Notes under the pieces: model-generated
Seen by the model: the letters and a program-made list of their open reading frames with translations, nothing else
What the model was told of the DNA's origin: nothing
Database searches by the model: none
Source: G963664585 sp963664585
Lineage (GTDB): Bacteria; Bacillota; Clostridia; Oscillospirales; Ruminococcaceae
Direction of reading: 5' to 3'
NCBI GenBank assembly: GCA_963664585.2
Contig: CAXXEO010000014.1
Span: 413,748 to 477,747 of the forward strand
DNA length: 64,000 nt
Program-made: the position numbers and the translations under genes
Part shown: positions 8,951-17,337 of the stretch, one piece after another
How positions within the stretch are numbered: position 1 is the stretch's first letter
Layout of the letters: every line of letters starts with the position of its first letter

Positions 8951-10013
8951 TATAGGACTTATAAAAGGCGATGGGATCGGTCCGGAAATTGTCGATGCAG
9001 CGGTATTGGTCCTCGACAAGACGGCGAAACGGTTCGGCGATTCATTTTCCTATACGGAATTTCTGGCGGGCGGCTGTGCGCTTGATGCGCACGGTGTGCC
9101 GCTTCCGAAAGAAACAGTCAAGGGCTGCCTTGAAAGTGACAGCGTACTGTTAGGCGCAGTCGGAGGACCAAAGTGGGATACCCTGCCGGGACATCTGCGG
9201 CCTGAGCGTGCGTTGCTCGATCTGCGCGCTGCCATGGGGCTTTTCTCCAACATCAGGCCGGCTACCCTGTATCCAGCGCTTAGGGATTCCTGCCCTCTTC
9301 GCAGTGACATTGCGCAAAAAGGATTTAACCTTGTGATAGTCCGTGAGCTCACCGGTGGTATGTATTTTGGAGAGCGCGGCAGGCGGGATGGTGTAAACGG
9401 CCCCGAGGCGTTCGATACCGAATGCTACAGTACCTATGAGATTGAGCGCATCGGGCGCGTCGGCTTCGAAATGGCGAAAAAGCGTGGAAAAAAGCTTGTC
9501 AGTATTGATAAAGCCAATGTCCTTGAAAGCTCCCGCCTGTGGCGCGAGACAATGCACATCCTCGCCGCGCAGTACCCCGAGATTGCGTACAGCGACATGC
9601 TGGTGGATAACTGCGCAATGCAGCTCGTCCGCGACCCGTCTCAATTTGATGTCGTAGTAACCAGCAACATGTTTGGCGACATCCTATCCGATGAGGCCTC
9701 GATGCTGACTGGCTCTATCGGGATGCTTCCATCGGCGTCGCTCGGCAAGGGGACACATGGGCTTTATGAGCCTATCCACGGATCGGCACCCGATATCGCT
9801 GGCCAGGGCAAGGCCAATCCTCTCGCCACCATTTTATCCACCGCCATGATGCTGCGCTATTCCTTTGATATGAAGGAGCAGGCTGACGCGATTGAAAACG
9901 CAGTCAAACGCGCCATCGAAAACGGAAGCAGGACGGCAGATCTTCACGGCGCATCAATGGGTCGGGTTCTTTCAACAGAAGAGATGGCCATGACGGTTGC
10001 TGAGCTGATCTAA
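8940..10013 (+). CDS. leuB: 3-Isopropylmalate dehydrogenase
   Basis: The enzyme oxidatively decarboxylates 3-isopropylmalate (and methylmalate from the citramalate route) with NAD. GDGIGPEIV lies at the N-terminus, and the metal/NAD region NMFGDILSDEASMLTGSIGMLPSASLG confirms the family. The length of 357 residues is typical. GGAGG within leuD precedes the start. It is the last gene of the operon, and a strong terminator follows after ~33 bp. Confidence 0.96.
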   Translation: MKYNIGLIKGDGIGPEIVDAAVLVLDKTAKRFGDSFSYTEFLAGGCALDAHGVPLPKETVKGCLESDSVLLGAVGGPKWDTLPGHLRPERALLDLRAAMGLFSNIRPATLYPALRDSCPLRSDIAQKGFNLVIVRELTGGMYFGERGRRDGVNGPEAFDTECYSTYEIERIGRVGFEMAKKRGKKLVSIDKANVLESSRLWRETMHILAAQYPEIAYSDMLVDNCAMQLVRDPSQFDVVVTSNMFGDILSDEASMLTGSIGMLPSASLGKGTHGLYEPIHGSAPDIAGQGKANPLATILSTAMMLRYSFDMKEQADAIENAVKRAIENGSRTADLHGASMGRVLSTEEMAMTVAELI

Positions 10014-10046
10014 AAAAACTCAATTATTTCGCCTGATGAGAATCGA

Positions 10047-10087
10047 AAACTCCAGCCCTTCCCACATAAAGGAAGGGCTGGAGTTTT
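10047..10087 (+). terminator. Rho-independent terminator of the ilv-leu operon
   Basis: A near-perfect hairpin with arms CTCCAGCCCTTCC and GGAAGGGCTGGAG is flanked by AAAA and TTTT, 33 bp after the leuB stop. The A/T flanks make it potentially bidirectional. Confidence 0.9.
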
Positions 10088-10192
10088 ATAGCCAATTAAC
10101 TTAAAAACTGGCTATACATAAAACGTCATTTTCTTCCCCTGCCTTCGCCGGGGGAAGAAATCACAAGCTTGGTTTCAAGTTCATCAACTATA
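10087..10192. mobile_element. MITE copy A (TATAG-ended, 106 bp)
   Basis: The 106-bp element begins TATAGCCAATTAACTT and ends with the complement of TATAGTTGATGAACTTG. These are imperfect terminal inverted repeats of ~22 bp. In the centre is the hairpin TTCTTCCCC...GGGGGAAGAA around GCC/GGC. The same unit recurs at 11408, 12927, 48237 (interrupted) and 52195, in both orientations. No ORF is present, so it is non-autonomous. The TA ends suggest a TA target as for IS630/mariner-type transposases, which is an inference. Confidence 0.85.
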
Positions 10193-10361
10193 CTGTATGA
10201 ATTTTTTCTTACGAAAGGATACGGATCTTTCTGTTTGTCTTTGACGATGAAAAAATTATTATACAACTTCTTGACATGATCGCTACCATGTACTACAATA
10301 TAGGAAGTCTACTATGCACCGCAATATAGCTTTCATGTGAAATCAGAAATCAGGAGGACCT
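10193..10361. other. Promoter region of the padR pair
   Basis: With the terminator and MITE A, this completes the 348-bp gap between leuB and padR. It contains TTGACATGATCGC near 10272 and TACAATATAG near 10294, a reasonable -35/-10 pair, and AGGAGGACC before the padR start. No other structure was seen. Confidence 0.4.
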
Positions 10362-10691
10362 ATGTTTGATAAATCTCAACTCATGCGTGGGACGCTTGAG
10401 GGATGCATCTTAAAGATTATCAGCTTAGAGGTAACATACGGTTATGAAATCATGGTAAAACTAACGGACTATGGTTTTAATGATATACGCGAAGGTACAA
10501 TTTATCCACTGCTTTTAAGGCTGGAAAAGAAAAATTTTATTTATGCTGAGTTCAAGCCTTCTCCATTGGGGCCAAGCAGAAAATATTATTTTATTACAAA
10601 AAATGGTATTGACGAATTAAAATCTTTTGAAGCGTATTGGAACAGCATTTCCACGGTGGTAAGCGATATTTTGTCTTTGGAGGGAAAGTAA
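10362..10691 (+). CDS. PadR-family transcriptional regulator
   Basis: A 109-residue winged-helix protein of the PadR family: LEGCILKIISLEVTYGYEI (helix 1 region) is followed by REGTIYPLLLRLEKKNFI, the recognition helix, and a wing with GPSRKYYFITKNG. Such small PadR proteins repress a neighbouring membrane protein or efflux gene in response to ligands or stress. AGGAGGACC precedes the ATG. The next gene starts one base after its stop, so the pair is an operon and probably autoregulated. Confidence 0.9.
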   Translation: MFDKSQLMRGTLEGCILKIISLEVTYGYEIMVKLTDYGFNDIREGTIYPLLLRLEKKNFIYAEFKPSPLGPSRKYYFITKNGIDELKSFEAYWNSISTVVSDILSLEGK

Positions 10692-11387
10692 TTGGCAAAT
10701 CAGTTGGATAAGCTGCGCAAAGAAAACAATGCGCAGGATAAACAATTAACAAAGGAAAACAACAGCATTTTAACAGATATGGTGTGCTATCTTCGATCTT
10801 CAGACTTATGCGATTATGATATCGAAATCACCCGTAAAGAACTTACGGGAATGGCGCTGGAATCACAATTGAGAAATGAAAAGTTTAATGATGTTGCAGG
10901 TGAAGACTATAAAGCATTGTGCGATGAGCTGATGAGAAATGGCCGTCAAAAAACATTATATGAAAAAGCATTGGAAGTTTTATATGTCCTTACTTATGGC
11001 ATAGGAGCGTTATATGTAGTTGAGATTATTTTTTCATCAACAATCATCAATATATTTAAGACAGGTCAATTCAGCATGCCGATTACCACGGGTTTTATTA
11101 TATCAACCTTGTCTGCGGTGTTCTTGGGTTTTGGTGTTTACCATTATTTCACTAAAAATTCCTTTGAATTATCAGAGCATAATCGCAAAACACAAATATT
11201 ATTTATTGTTGGTTTTACGGCACTGTGGACAGTAACACTGTTAATAAGAGTGTTACTGGGAAAAATCATATTATTGTATGTAAATTGTCTATATCCCATA
11301 TTGATTATTTTGATTGCAGCTATAGTGATAAAGTACTTGAATAACCAACATGTAAACAGTTTGTTCAAAACATATAAACAGAATTAA
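10692..11387 (+). CDS. Four-helix membrane protein paired with PadR (DUF1129/DUF1048-like)
   Basis: 231 residues with a TTG start supported by GGAGGGAAAG. The first ~90 residues are soluble and charged, resembling the DUF1048-type N-terminal domain. Four hydrophobic segments follow at roughly residues 97-118, 130-152, 167-188 and 193-214. Proteins of this type are usually encoded beside PadR regulators; the function is unknown. I cannot tell the exact DUF family by eye. Confidence 0.7.
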   Translation: MANQLDKLRKENNAQDKQLTKENNSILTDMVCYLRSSDLCDYDIEITRKELTGMALESQLRNEKFNDVAGEDYKALCDELMRNGRQKTLYEKALEVLYVLTYGIGALYVVEIIFSSTIINIFKTGQFSMPITTGFIISTLSAVFLGFGVYHYFTKNSFELSEHNRKTQILFIVGFTALWTVTLLIRVLLGKIILLYVNCLYPILIILIAAIVIKYLNNQHVNSLFKTYKQN

Positions 11388-11407
11388 CTACCCAATGAGA
11401 CCAATCT

Positions 11408-11513
11408 TATAGTTGATTAACTTGAAAACAATCTTGTGATTTCTTCCCCCGCCTTCGGCGGGGGAAGAAAATGATGTTATAAATATAGCCAGTTTTTAAG
11501 TTAACTGGCTATA
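11408..11513. mobile_element. MITE copy B (inverse orientation)
   Basis: The same 106-bp element as copy A, reversed: it starts TATAGTTGATTAACTTG and ends in TTAACTGGCTATA. The central hairpin TTCTTCCCCCGCC/GGCGGGGGAAGAA is perfect over 13 bp around TTC. It lies 20 bp after the membrane-protein stop. Confidence 0.88.
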
Positions 11514-11551
11514 TCATTGAAAACCAAGAAAATCAGATTGATATAGAATTA

Positions 11552-11599
11552 CAAAAAGCAATCGACTGCCACAGTTGCTGTGGTAGCCCTGATTGCTTT
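11552..11599 (-). terminator. Probable terminator of the flxA-like gene
   Basis: The hairpin arms AAAAAGCAATC and GATTGCTTTT are reinforced by TGCCACAG/CTGTGGTA around TTG. Read on the minus strand, the stem ends in GCTTTTTG. It lies ~100 bp after the flxA-like stop. A Cys-rich open frame on the plus strand overlaps it (see rejected items). Confidence 0.6.
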
Positions 11600-11701
11600 T
11601 CTATTTACCAACACGACTTAAAAAGGCTTAAACAAACAGCTGCTTCTTTGAAACGAGAATTCTCCGTAGGAGAAAAAAATAAGCTTAGTATCAACGATGC
11701 A

Positions 11702-12025
11702 TTATGCCATTATATCAAGTATATTATTTGTCGCAACGAGTGTATTGGCCGCTTGTTCTGTCTTTGAGATTGCACTTGACTGAGCTTCGCTATTTTTCTT
11801 GGCTTCTTCCGTCTGGATTTTCTGCATCTGCATTTGAAGTTGCTGTATCTGGGTATTGAGCAGTTCGATTTTCGCTTCTTTTGTATCTGCGTCATCGTCG
11901 CTTTGATTTTCTTCCACAACCTGTTGTTGTAGTTTGGTGATTTGCTTTTGTAATGCTTTCAGCTCACTATCCTGTGTGGTGGAGGAAGTACTACTTACAC
12001 CGGAAGAAACAGATGAAATGTTCAT
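11702..12025 (-). CDS. FlxA-like coiled-coil protein
   Basis: 107 residues. The Ser/Thr-rich N-terminus (MNISSVSSGVSSTSSTTQ) is followed by a coiled coil of Gln/Leu heptads (LKALQKQITKLQQQVVEE, then IQQLQMQMQKIQ). This architecture fits the FlxA-like family, small proteins of unknown function. The preferred start, at 12025, is preceded by GGGAGGG; a longer frame from 12079 lacks a ribosome site. It is a monocistronic gene convergent with the padR pair. Confidence 0.75.
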   Translation of the reverse strand: MNISSVSSGVSSTSSTTQDSELKALQKQITKLQQQVVEENQSDDDADTKEAKIELLNTQIQQLQMQMQKIQTEEAKKNSEAQSSAISKTEQAANTLVATNNILDIMA

Positions 12026-12378
12026 GAATAACCCTCCCAAAAATTTTTTCATATTATATCTCGGGACTTTCACATTCAAAATAAGTACTTTTTAAAAAAT
12101 AATGTTAAAAAATGGAGAAATTGGACAGTTTACAAGTTAAAAATTGTTTCATATTAAATTTGTCTCGCCGTGCCCACTAATGAGCAGACCACAGCACTCT
12201 CCCAGCACTCTTGCAAGTATCATGCGAATCGATTATTATAAGACTATATTACTCGAACTCAAATTGATTGTGTTTTCGTTTTGTTCAGCCTTCCGAAGGC
12301 GAGAGAAACAGAGATGTGAAGAGTACCATTTATATGTAAATTAAATGTCGCCATGAAGACAAAGACAAGGAGAAGTTT
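12026..12378. other. Intergenic region between flxA-like and mgsA
   Basis: A ~350-bp gap between divergent genes. It is AT-rich near both ends, as expected for promoters. Around 12280-12305 is GTTCAGCCTTCCGAAGGCGAG, a weak, degenerate version of the hairpin core seen elsewhere. A 66-codon frame at 12144 has no ribosome site and is not credible. Confidence 0.4.
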
Positions 12379-12864
12379 ATGAATACATATTCATATCAGA
12401 ATTTTCGTATGGAAAAGCGAAAAAACATAGCGCTGATCGCACATGACAACAGAAAAAGTGAACTGATCGAGTGGGCAACGGTACATAAGGAAAAATTAAA
12501 GAAGCACAACCTTTGTGGAACAGGAACGACGGCCAGACTTATTTCTGAGGCGACCGGCTTATCGGTCTATGCTTTTAAGAGCGGCCCCTTGGGGGGAGAT
12601 CAGCAGGTGGGTTGCCGCATTGCCGAGGGCAGCATCGATTTCATGTTTTTCTTTTGGGATCCGTTGGAGGCACAGCCCCACGACCCAGACGTCAAAGCGC
12701 TGCTTCGCATTGCGGTCTTGTATGATATTCCGGTTGCGACTAACTGGTCTACGGCAGATTTTTTGTTCTCCTCAGCGCTGATGGATGAAGAGTACGAAAG
12801 AAAGGTCGTCGATTTTTCAGAGCTTCAAATTGCCCGTGCAAAAGGAGATTTTGGAAAGAAATAA
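12379..12864 (+). CDS. mgsA: Methylglyoxal synthase
   Basis: The enzyme converts dihydroxyacetone phosphate to methylglyoxal and phosphate, a bypass of lower glycolysis when sugar phosphates accumulate. The 161-residue protein shows the full signature: ALIAHDNRK, GTGTTARLI (phosphate binding), SGPLGGDQQVG with the catalytic Asp, FFWDPLEAQPHDPDVKALLRI, and the C-terminal VATNWSTADFL. AAGGAGAAG precedes the ATG. It appears monocistronic. Confidence 0.96.
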   Translation: MNTYSYQNFRMEKRKNIALIAHDNRKSELIEWATVHKEKLKKHNLCGTGTTARLISEATGLSVYAFKSGPLGGDQQVGCRIAEGSIDFMFFFWDPLEAQPHDPDVKALLRIAVLYDIPVATNWSTADFLFSSALMDEEYERKVVDFSELQIARAKGDFGKK

Positions 12865-12876
12865 CGTTGAGAACGA

Positions 12877-12926
12877 CAAGACGGGCTGCGGTGCGGGCCT
12901 TATGATATGGACCTGCCTGTTTTTTC
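12877..12926 (+). terminator. Possible mgsA terminator
   Basis: GCGGGCC faces GGACCTGC around TTATGATAT, followed by CTGTTTTTTC. The stem is imperfect, but the T-run and its position just after mgsA support it. Confidence 0.55.
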
Positions 12927-13032
12927 TATAGCCAATTAACTTAAAAACTGGCTATATAGAAAACGTCATTTTCTTTCCCCGCCTTTGGCGGGGGAAGAAA
13001 TCACAAGCTTGTTTTCAAATTAATCAACTATA
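12927..13032. mobile_element. MITE copy C
   Basis: Same orientation and length (106 bp) as copy A, from TATAGCCAATTAACTT to ATCAACTATA. The central hairpin is TTCTTTCCCCGCC facing GGCGGGGGAAGAA, with one mismatch. It directly follows the mgsA T-run. Confidence 0.88.
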
Positions 13033-13067
13033 TATGAAGCGAAAAGTGGCATGTAGGGATGAAATGC

Positions 13068-13107
13068 AAAAACACAAGGGCGGACTTTCACCTGCCCTTG
13101 TGTTTTT
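13068..13107 (-). terminator. Terminator overlapping the end of yjdF
   Basis: AAAAACACAAGGGC pairs with GCCCTTGTGTTTTT (14 bp) around a 12-base loop. On the minus strand it includes the last codons of yjdF and ends in a T-run, so the coding 3' end doubles as terminator stem. Confidence 0.85.
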
Positions 13108-13507
13108 CTTTCTTTTTTTGTTGATGCAGTTCAAATTGTCGTTGCTTCTCGTCTTCTGACTTTTGACTACTGATAGACTTTCGTTCCAACTTGTTTTGTT
13201 CATGCTGCAGTTTTAATGCTTGTTGCGCTTTTGTACCGATTCCTGTCTGTGATAACTGGCTCTGAATAGCTCGCTGCATTCGTTTGGGATTGGTGTTTCT
13301 TTCTACCACAGTTTTTTCGGCGATAGGTGGGCTAAAGCGTAATTTACACCAATTTTCGAGAAAATACACATAGACTTCATAATCCTTTGGCTCGGCACCA
13401 AAAATGATTTTGGCTACTTCCAATTTCTCATCCGTTGTCCGCTCAAAAACACCAACCCAAAAAGGTTCCTCAAAAAAGACTGTCAGTTTGCTTTTTACAG
13501 AATCCAT
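13088..13507 (-). CDS. yjdF: YjdF family protein (DUF2992)
   Basis: 139 residues: a conserved N-terminal half (SKLTVFFEEPFWVGVFERTTDEKLEVAKIIFGAEPKDYEVYVYFL) and a highly charged Lys/Gln-rich C-terminal half (KKKEKHKGR at the end). This is the YjdF/DUF2992 family, whose gene is often controlled by an azaaromatic-sensing riboswitch. The start at 13507 follows TTAGGAGG by 6 bases. The longer frame from 13546 would run through that site. The protein may help with toxic azaaromatic compounds, but its biochemical role is unknown. Confidence 0.85.
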   Translation of the reverse strand: MDSVKSKLTVFFEEPFWVGVFERTTDEKLEVAKIIFGAEPKDYEVYVYFLENWCKLRFSPPIAEKTVVERNTNPKRMQRAIQSQLSQTGIGTKAQQALKLQHEQNKLERKSISSQKSEDEKQRQFELHQQKKKEKHKGR

Positions 13508-13670
13508 TGAAATCCTCCTAAATATATTGCGACAAAGATCGGACAACCTTAGGAGGCAGGTTACTGACAGTTATACGATATCCTTTTACAGTCTGATTTT
13601 TGCCTTTGTTATATTTAGAATTCGTATTATAACTTAACTGCGTCCGGACTACCAACCGGAACTGTGTTTT
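13508..13670 (-). promoter_or_regulatory. Candidate yjdF (azaaromatic) riboswitch leader
   Basis: On the minus strand the Shine-Dalgarno TTAGGAGG (13521 to 13514) is exactly complementary to CCTCCTAA at 13556 to 13549, separated by 27 bases. Pairing would hide the ribosome site. Further upstream are CCGGTTGGTAGTCCGG near 13640 and a long structured leader. That yjdF genes carry riboswitches is established; I did not verify the aptamer consensus, so the exact 5' limit is approximate. Confidence 0.6.
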
Positions 13671-13946
13671 TATCTTTGCTTATTTATTGTAGCTTTAATG
13701 ATGTGATTTTTCAAGATTCTATCAAATAAATTGATATTGATCCAATCAAACTGCTGTTTTGAAAAGAAAAAATTGGATAAGAACGATAGAAGGTTATTAA
13801 AAGCTTGATCACAATATCCCAAAAAAGCTTGAAGGAACAGCGGAATTTTTGAGTTGAGAAATCAGCAGCTTTTTTTATATTTAGTACTTAACCTCAAATT
13901 GGTGTTTTTGGGTCACTTTAAACTGTCAACCACAACGCAATTTGGT

Positions 13947-15296
13947 TTATTGTTTTGTCTTAATCTTATCTTTTGTAAGTAAATAATCAGGCCGTTTTGG
14001 GTCGATCGTCAAATTGTTCATAAAAGTTCTTAGGAAGTCGTGGAGATTAAATGGTGCCAAAGGTGCCAAATAAGGTACTCCGAAACTGTTTAACGAAACG
14101 AGTTCGGCCAAAACGAAGGTTATAAAGACAGAAAATCCAAAAAACCCTAATGCGCCCGTAAATAGCAAAAGAATAAATTTCAATAACCGAAATGGGTTTA
14201 CTAATGAATAATCGGGAATTGCAAAAGATGTAAGCAGCGATAGCGACGCGATGATAAGCAACAGTGGACTGAAAATGCCAGCCGCTATAGCAGCCTGACC
14301 GATTACGATCGCGCCCACAATACCGATTGCGGGACCGATCTGTTTGGGAACCCTCAGCAGAGATTCTCGAAGCAGTTCAACAATAAATTCAATAACCAGT
14401 GCTCCAACTAATGCGGTAAATGGTACATTTACACGCATTTCTGCAAGAGATATGGCATACTTGCTTGGTAAAGCATCCGTATGAAATGATGTGACGGCGA
14501 CAAATACACTTAAAGCGGTAAAGGCAATTACTAAAGCAGCATATCGCAGTAATCTTCCAAAAAGTCCGAAAAACATATTGTCGTACCTGTCATCGCAAGA
14601 ATAAAAAAATTCGCTAAAAGTTTTAGGGGCAAGCAAAGCAATTCCACTGCCGTCTATCAGCACCAAAACCTTTCCTTCAAGAAGCGAATGGAATGCCATG
14701 TCAGAGCGTTCTACTAAGCCGACATTGGGAAACAACTCTAATTTATTATTTAGCAGAAATGATTGGAGTTCGCCTGATTCGCCTATACCATCAACGACAA
14801 TGCGTTGTATTCTTTTTTGAATCTCGGTAACGACGGTATTGTTTGCGATATCTTCGATATAAATGACAGCAACAGTTGATTTTGTCCTAACGCCCACCTC
14901 GTATTTTTTGATCTGCATATTTTTATCCTTCAAACGATATCTGATAAGCGAAAGATTTACATCAAGGTTTTCTGTAAAACAATCTTGTGGTCCTCGGATT
15001 GTGTATGAAAGTTGTGGCGTTGAAATCGATCTGTGTTCAACCTTTCTGAAGTTAGCCACGATATATTCCTGATCTGTTGAAAAAAGGATTACCACCATAC
15101 CGGAAAGGATAAAATCTTCAATTTTGCTTATATCTGATTCTAGTTTGCAATCATCGGCAAATATGATGCTGTCTACTGTTATTTGCGCGTTTATGGACTT
15201 TTTGTCTGAAGAACAATGTAGCATAAGTGGCTTTATAACGCTTTCAGTCAGTGCAGCCCTATCGGTTAACTGGATGATGTAAAACAGCTTGACCAT
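13947..15296 (-). CDS. gerAA: Spore germination protein GerAA family
   Basis: This is the large membrane subunit of a GerA-type germinant receptor in the inner spore membrane. An N-terminal soluble domain (RGPQDCFTENLDVNLSLIRYRL, GLVERSDMAFHSLLEGKV) is followed by the membrane domain with LRESLLRVPKQIGPAIGIVGAIVIGQAA and a C-terminal GVPYLAPLAP. From the first in-frame ATG it is 449 residues. Family-like sequence continues upstream in the same frame for ~38 codons to about 15410 (ILEQFDFEKIAASLK) but contains no ATG, GTG or TTG, and an ATG 8 bp before gerAC ends is in another frame. So the 5' end may be frameshifted. It is the last gene of a gerAB-gerAC-gerAA transcription unit. Confidence 0.85.
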   Translation of the reverse strand: MVKLFYIIQLTDRAALTESVIKPLMLHCSSDKKSINAQITVDSIIFADDCKLESDISKIEDFILSGMVVILFSTDQEYIVANFRKVEHRSISTPQLSYTIRGPQDCFTENLDVNLSLIRYRLKDKNMQIKKYEVGVRTKSTVAVIYIEDIANNTVVTEIQKRIQRIVVDGIGESGELQSFLLNNKLELFPNVGLVERSDMAFHSLLEGKVLVLIDGSGIALLAPKTFSEFFYSCDDRYDNMFFGLFGRLLRYAALVIAFTALSVFVAVTSFHTDALPSKYAISLAEMRVNVPFTALVGALVIEFIVELLRESLLRVPKQIGPAIGIVGAIVIGQAAIAAGIFSPLLLIIASLSLLTSFAIPDYSLVNPFRLLKFILLLFTGALGFFGFSVFITFVLAELVSLNSFGVPYLAPLAPFNLHDFLRTFMNNLTIDPKRPDYLLTKDKIKTKQ

Positions 15297-15402
15297 TCCG
15301 CGTTTGAACGGAACTGACCTCTCCGTAAAATCCAGATGCTTTGATTTCAGCGAAGCTGCTATTTTTTCAAAATCGAACTGTTCCAGAATGAAATCCCTAC
15401 TT

Positions 15403-16575
15403 TCATTTTCTTTCGTTGGTTTCGTAATCCATCATCCACGTTTCGTTCAGCGTTACCTTTACATCAATATTGAAACTTGCCTTTTCAAATTCATTTTGCC
15501 AATCCATCTTTTCGAATTCTACAGGAAATTTTATACGAAACTCATCACCAAACTGAAGATAGTCGCACTTATAAACTTTTTGCGCTTGCTCAATTGCATC
15601 TGAAATCTCATTTTTAAGCGTCTCTGTGAGAATTTTTGTCACCTCTGCATTGGAAACATCATTAAAATTGTAAGGCGTTTTTTGATCCCCATACATCAGC
15701 TTTGCTTCGAAATTAAATTTCAAATCAAAACTTATCTTGTCGTTTTTATAGAATGGTTTTATATTTGGTTTTTTTAGACTTACCTCTATCGTGTACTTAT
15801 TATCGTTATAAGGCACGATATAATGAAACCTAGGTTTATCCGTCTTTAGAAATAACGTACCTTTAGAATCTCCCACAGGGATAAAGCCATTGATTGTGGT
15901 GCCATTTACCACTGAATACCCTATTAAAGAAATTTCTTTATCCTGTAGGCCTATGCAGGGAAGCAAAATACCTGTGTATGTTTCGGATAAATTTTCAAGC
16001 AATCGTGAAGTTCTTCTAGCAAAAGACTCTCCCGCTTCCTTAAGAGTTTTTAACATTTCTTCTATATAGAACCCTACAGATATATCTTTCGCATGGCTAA
16101 TTTCAAAAAGCTCTTCGGGTACCTCTTTTGTAATAACAGTTATTGCTTTTTTTCTATATAATTCATCCGCCCTAAGCCTGTATAAATATTCAACCAAATT
16201 TTCTTTTGCAAAATCTTCAGTTAATAAAACCGTTCTGATTGTACTTGGGAAAGATCGTTTATCGATTTGCATGTCAACGTTATTCCTGGCTTCAGGTATG
16301 GTTTTGCCATGGCCTTTAACATAGATGTATTTATTGCTTGCACCTGTGCTTTTCCCCTCGTTTTTATTGCCACCTTCAATATTTGCAATTTCAACATATA
16401 AGTATATTTCATCGCCTTTTTTATCAAGGGCAACAGCCGTCAAAATCCACTTTTCGTTTATATCTTTAGAATCCGCACAGCCTGATAAAAGCCCCCCAAA
16501 AAGGAGCAAAGAGATAAGTATGAAAAGTATTTTATTTGATTTTTTCAATGTACCTTTCTCCTTTAATAAATTCAA
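15403..16575 (-). CDS. gerAC: Spore germination lipoprotein GerAC family
   Basis: This is the lipoprotein subunit of a GerA-type receptor, Ger(x)C family, 390 residues. A signal peptide ILFILISLLLFGGLLSGC ends in the lipobox LSGC. The mature part begins ADSKDINEKWILTAVALDKKGDEI, typical of GerAC domain I. The C-terminal third carries the KPNIKPFYKNDKISFDLKF type domain. Its start overlaps the gerAB stop by 4 bp. It appears intact, unlike its partner gerAB. Confidence 0.9.
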   Translation of the reverse strand: MNLLKEKGTLKKSNKILFILISLLLFGGLLSGCADSKDINEKWILTAVALDKKGDEIYLYVEIANIEGGNKNEGKSTGASNKYIYVKGHGKTIPEARNNVDMQIDKRSFPSTIRTVLLTEDFAKENLVEYLYRLRADELYRKKAITVITKEVPEELFEISHAKDISVGFYIEEMLKTLKEAGESFARRTSRLLENLSETYTGILLPCIGLQDKEISLIGYSVVNGTTINGFIPVGDSKGTLFLKTDKPRFHYIVPYNDNKYTIEVSLKKPNIKPFYKNDKISFDLKFNFEAKLMYGDQKTPYNFNDVSNAEVTKILTETLKNEISDAIEQAQKVYKCDYLQFGDEFRIKFPVEFEKMDWQNEFEKASFNIDVKVTLNETWMMDYETNERK

Positions 16576-17337
16576 GCACGCTTTTTCAATTTAGCTAAAA
16601 TGAATATGGTCATCGGAATCAGAAAAGATGAGATTAAAACTAGGTAAATAGCGAATTCACTGTACAATTCATCCAAATATTGTACATTTAAGGAAAATAA
16701 GCATGTAACAAAAAGGATAATAGCGATGGTTAAAACAATAAAATAACGCTTAATTTTTGGAAATATTTTACAAGTAAATTCTACAATTGCGGAAAAGATA
16801 CTAATCAATCCGGAAATCAAATTGGACAAACCAAAAGTAAGATAAAATAAATCCATTCTTTCAATAACAGGTGCTTCGGTTATTTTTATTGCTTCAATAA
16901 ATGCATCATTCATTAAAATCGCATTATTGATCCCCAAAATCATGATACTGCTTTCAACGATTAAAATATAAAACAGTCCGATAAACATGATAGTAAAGAA
17001 AGCAATTTTCGGGGATTTCTTATTTTTTGCAGTAAACGGTATGATTAAAAGAATTTCTGAACCCCCGAATGGGATAATCAAGTCCTTCATTGTTTTTGCA
17101 TAATTTTTAATTTCAGAAGTATTGAAAAAAGGCAAAATGTTGTACTTTGTGCCTTGCGTCAGCATAAGGATGCATATTCCTACCGTTAATATCAGAAATG
17201 ATAACCCATAAATTTCACATATCCTTGCCACATTTGTAATTCCTTTATAGGACACAAAAGCAAATAACGTTATACCAACTATCAAAAATATAAATTCTGG
17301 TGTTTGGGGCAAAAAATTTGATGTTAGAAGGCCAACT

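Noticed and set aside
11514..11768. Open plus-strand frame of ~84 codons with Cys-rich content (CHSCCGSPDCFSIY) after MITE B
   Set aside because: No start codon or ribosome site; it overlaps a strong hairpin that fits the terminator of the flxA-like gene and runs into that gene's 3' end. Could be re-examined if homologues exist.
12144..12344. 66-codon frame upstream of mgsA
   Set aside because: No ribosome site, unusual composition, in a promoter-containing gap.
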